A DNA stretch of 64,000 nucleotides from Vibrio chagasii. GTDB lineage: Bacteria > Pseudomonadota > Gammaproteobacteria > Enterobacterales > Vibrionaceae. This document shows positions 62,939-64,000 of the stretch, in pieces. The notes beneath the pieces were generated by a model, which worked only from the letters and a program-made list of their open reading frames with translations, made no database searches and was not told where the DNA came from. Both the position numbers and the translations under genes were made by a program. The stretch covers positions 1,466,089-1,530,088 of the forward strand of contig NZ_MSCI01000002.1 in the NCBI RefSeq assembly GCF_002954585.1, in the 5' to 3' direction. The number at the start of each line of letters is the position of its first letter. Positions within the stretch are counted from its first letter, which is position 1.

Positions 62939-64000
62939 TTATTTCCAACGCCACTGACTACCGTTAATATCAGCGCCCACCAACCAAGTGCGTTCATTCC
63001 ATTTTAGTGAGTTCGCCAAGCCGTTCTTAACCTGGCCATTATCCCACCGCCATTGTTGAGTCTCGTGATTTCGGCACGCCTCTAAGCTGATATCAATACC
63101 ATTTTGGTCAAGACACATAGTTGGGGCGGCTTTGTTGATTAACTTGCCGTCCGCATTCATTTTCCACTTTTGATTGTCACCATCGTGACAACGCCAACCA
63201 TAAATGACTAAACCTGATTTAGAACCATCTACCTCGGCATCTAAACATTTCAATCCATCCTCTGACTCAGTAACAATGCCTCGCCATTCACCATCGGTCG
63301 CCGTGCCACTCGATGCTTCAAACAAAGCCTTTACTACCGATGTCAGTGGTTGAGTACTCCGAGATGCTCTGCGAGCGCTTTCTTGCCAAGATTGAGGTAC
63401 AGGCTGTGTAATGTCCCACTGACCTTCACCATCATAGTAAGACTTAGCTACTGATTGAGGAGTCGGTGTCCACAAGAAATCTGGATGTCGGTTCTGATAC
63501 CATTCGCCACCGATTGCGTTACCATTTTGATCAAGCTCCAAATCGTAATAATAAGTAACGTTGGTAATACCATCATAACTTGGCGAGTCACTGCGTCTAT
63601 GAGTTGGGTTTGTCTCTACTACATAACTGACCACCATCTGAACGCCAACCACGCTTTGGGTATTTGAAGAACGGTAACTAGAAAATCTATCTCTATGGTA
63701 ATCACTCAGGTCAATAGTTACTGCGGCTGGTTGAGAAGCGGTTTGGTTCGTTTGTGGGTTAAAGTAGGTGACCTTATAACCCACAACAGGTTGATTCCAA
63801 ACCTGATAGTCGTAGGTTGCATCCATGATTAGGCTACGTTTGGAAATACCCAGTTGATTTAGGATAGATAAGTGCCAACTGGCTGGGTTGGTATCCACAC
63901 AATTTGGATCGACAACACGACCATTTTCATCTTTCTCCGGGTCTTTTACGTTACAGCGGCCACCAATAAAACGGGAATTGAAGGGCGCTTCAGACCATAA
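62939..64000 (-). CDS. Transglutaminase-elicitor-like secreted protein with ricin-B lectin domain (5' end outside window)
   Basis: At least 354 codons; open through the right edge, so it continues upstream (NSRFIGGRCNVKDPEKDENG is visible before the GTG at 63898). The main part (MDATYDYQVWNQPVVGYKVTYFNP, YYYDLELDQNGNAIGGEWYQ, HPDFLWTPT) matches the TGase_elicitor family from oomycetes and bacteria. The last ~130 residues are a ricin-B-type lectin fold (GLKCLDAEVDGSKSG, CHDGDNQKWKM, CLDQNG, ETQQWRWDNG). It would cross-link proteins or bind glycans outside the cell; the catalytic Cys-His-Asp should be upstream of what is visible. Toxin neighbourhood fits. Confidence 0.78.
   Translation of the reverse strand, partial: LWSEAPFNSRFIGGRCNVKDPEKDENGRVVDPNCVDTNPASWHLSILNQLGISKRSLIMDATYDYQVWNQPVVGYKVTYFNPQTNQTASQPAAVTIDLSDYHRDRFSSYRSSNTQSVVGVQMVVSYVVETNPTHRRSDSPSYDGITNVTYYYDLELDQNGNAIGGEWYQNRHPDFLWTPTPQSVAKSYYDGEGQWDITQPVPQSWQESARRASRSTQPLTSVVKALFEASSGTATDGEWRGIVTESEDGLKCLDAEVDGSKSGLVIYGWRCHDGDNQKWKMNADGKLINKAAPTMCLDQNGIDISLEACRNHETQQWRWDNGQVKNGLANSLKWNERTWLVGADINGSQWRWK

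Overview
The window reads as chromosomal DNA of a marine Vibrio. RlmF, YgjP, DUF1415, a cydABX set, a chitin-active AA10 LPMO, TcyP and a btuCD/cobCUST block give a Vibrionaceae gene set of moderate GC, and an array of integron cassettes with a Vibrio-type IntI is present. A Splendidus-like clade is my guess; species cannot be fixed by eye.

Layout. 1-18 kb is mostly housekeeping or metabolic: TPR protein end, rlmF, YgjP-type peptidase, glutaredoxin-like protein, two tandem 41-aa zinc-ribbon mini-genes, LysR/MFS pair, DUF1415, GAF-GGDEF protein, NTP-PPase-like protein, AaaT/YhhY acetyltransferase, a second-site cydABX operon, MocR regulator, AA10 LPMO and a 603-aa secreted protein of unknown function. 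18-36.4 kb looks like an integrated island. It holds a PAS chemoreceptor, decaying phage tail genes, a repressor stub, a methyltransferase and a gene-poor degraded stretch. It then carries an integron whose cassettes (about 25-33.8 kb, minus strand) face away from intI (34.06-35.05 kb, plus), followed by a phage-type tyrosine integrase. Similar double TGGC-aCAAA motifs lie at 18.10 and 36.34 kb, as integrase arm sites would. Perfect LexA boxes precede both recombinase genes. One attC is split by an IS110-family (IS1111-type) element.

36.5-45.4 kb is cobalamin metabolism (btuCD, cobC-cobU-cobS-cobT) with astE, an M3 peptidase and a flavoprotein. 45.4-50 kb has a lone prepilin, an NAD-binding protein, tcyP and a YdcF-like protein.

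50.4-64 kb is rich in secreted toxins: an aerolysin homologue; an 808-codon ORF (about 761 aa from the likely start) with a diphtheria-T-like hydrophobic hairpin, transcribed 4 bp before a secreted M91 (NleD-like) metallopeptidase; a sphingomyelinase with a membrane-anchored partner; and, past an AraC regulator, a DUF2804 protein and a fatty-acid hydroxylase, the end of a transglutaminase-elicitor/ricin-lectin protein running off the window. The T-hairpin/M91 pair is the best candidate for an undescribed system. The SOS-controlled integron nested in a phage scaffold is the best candidate for unusual genome architecture.
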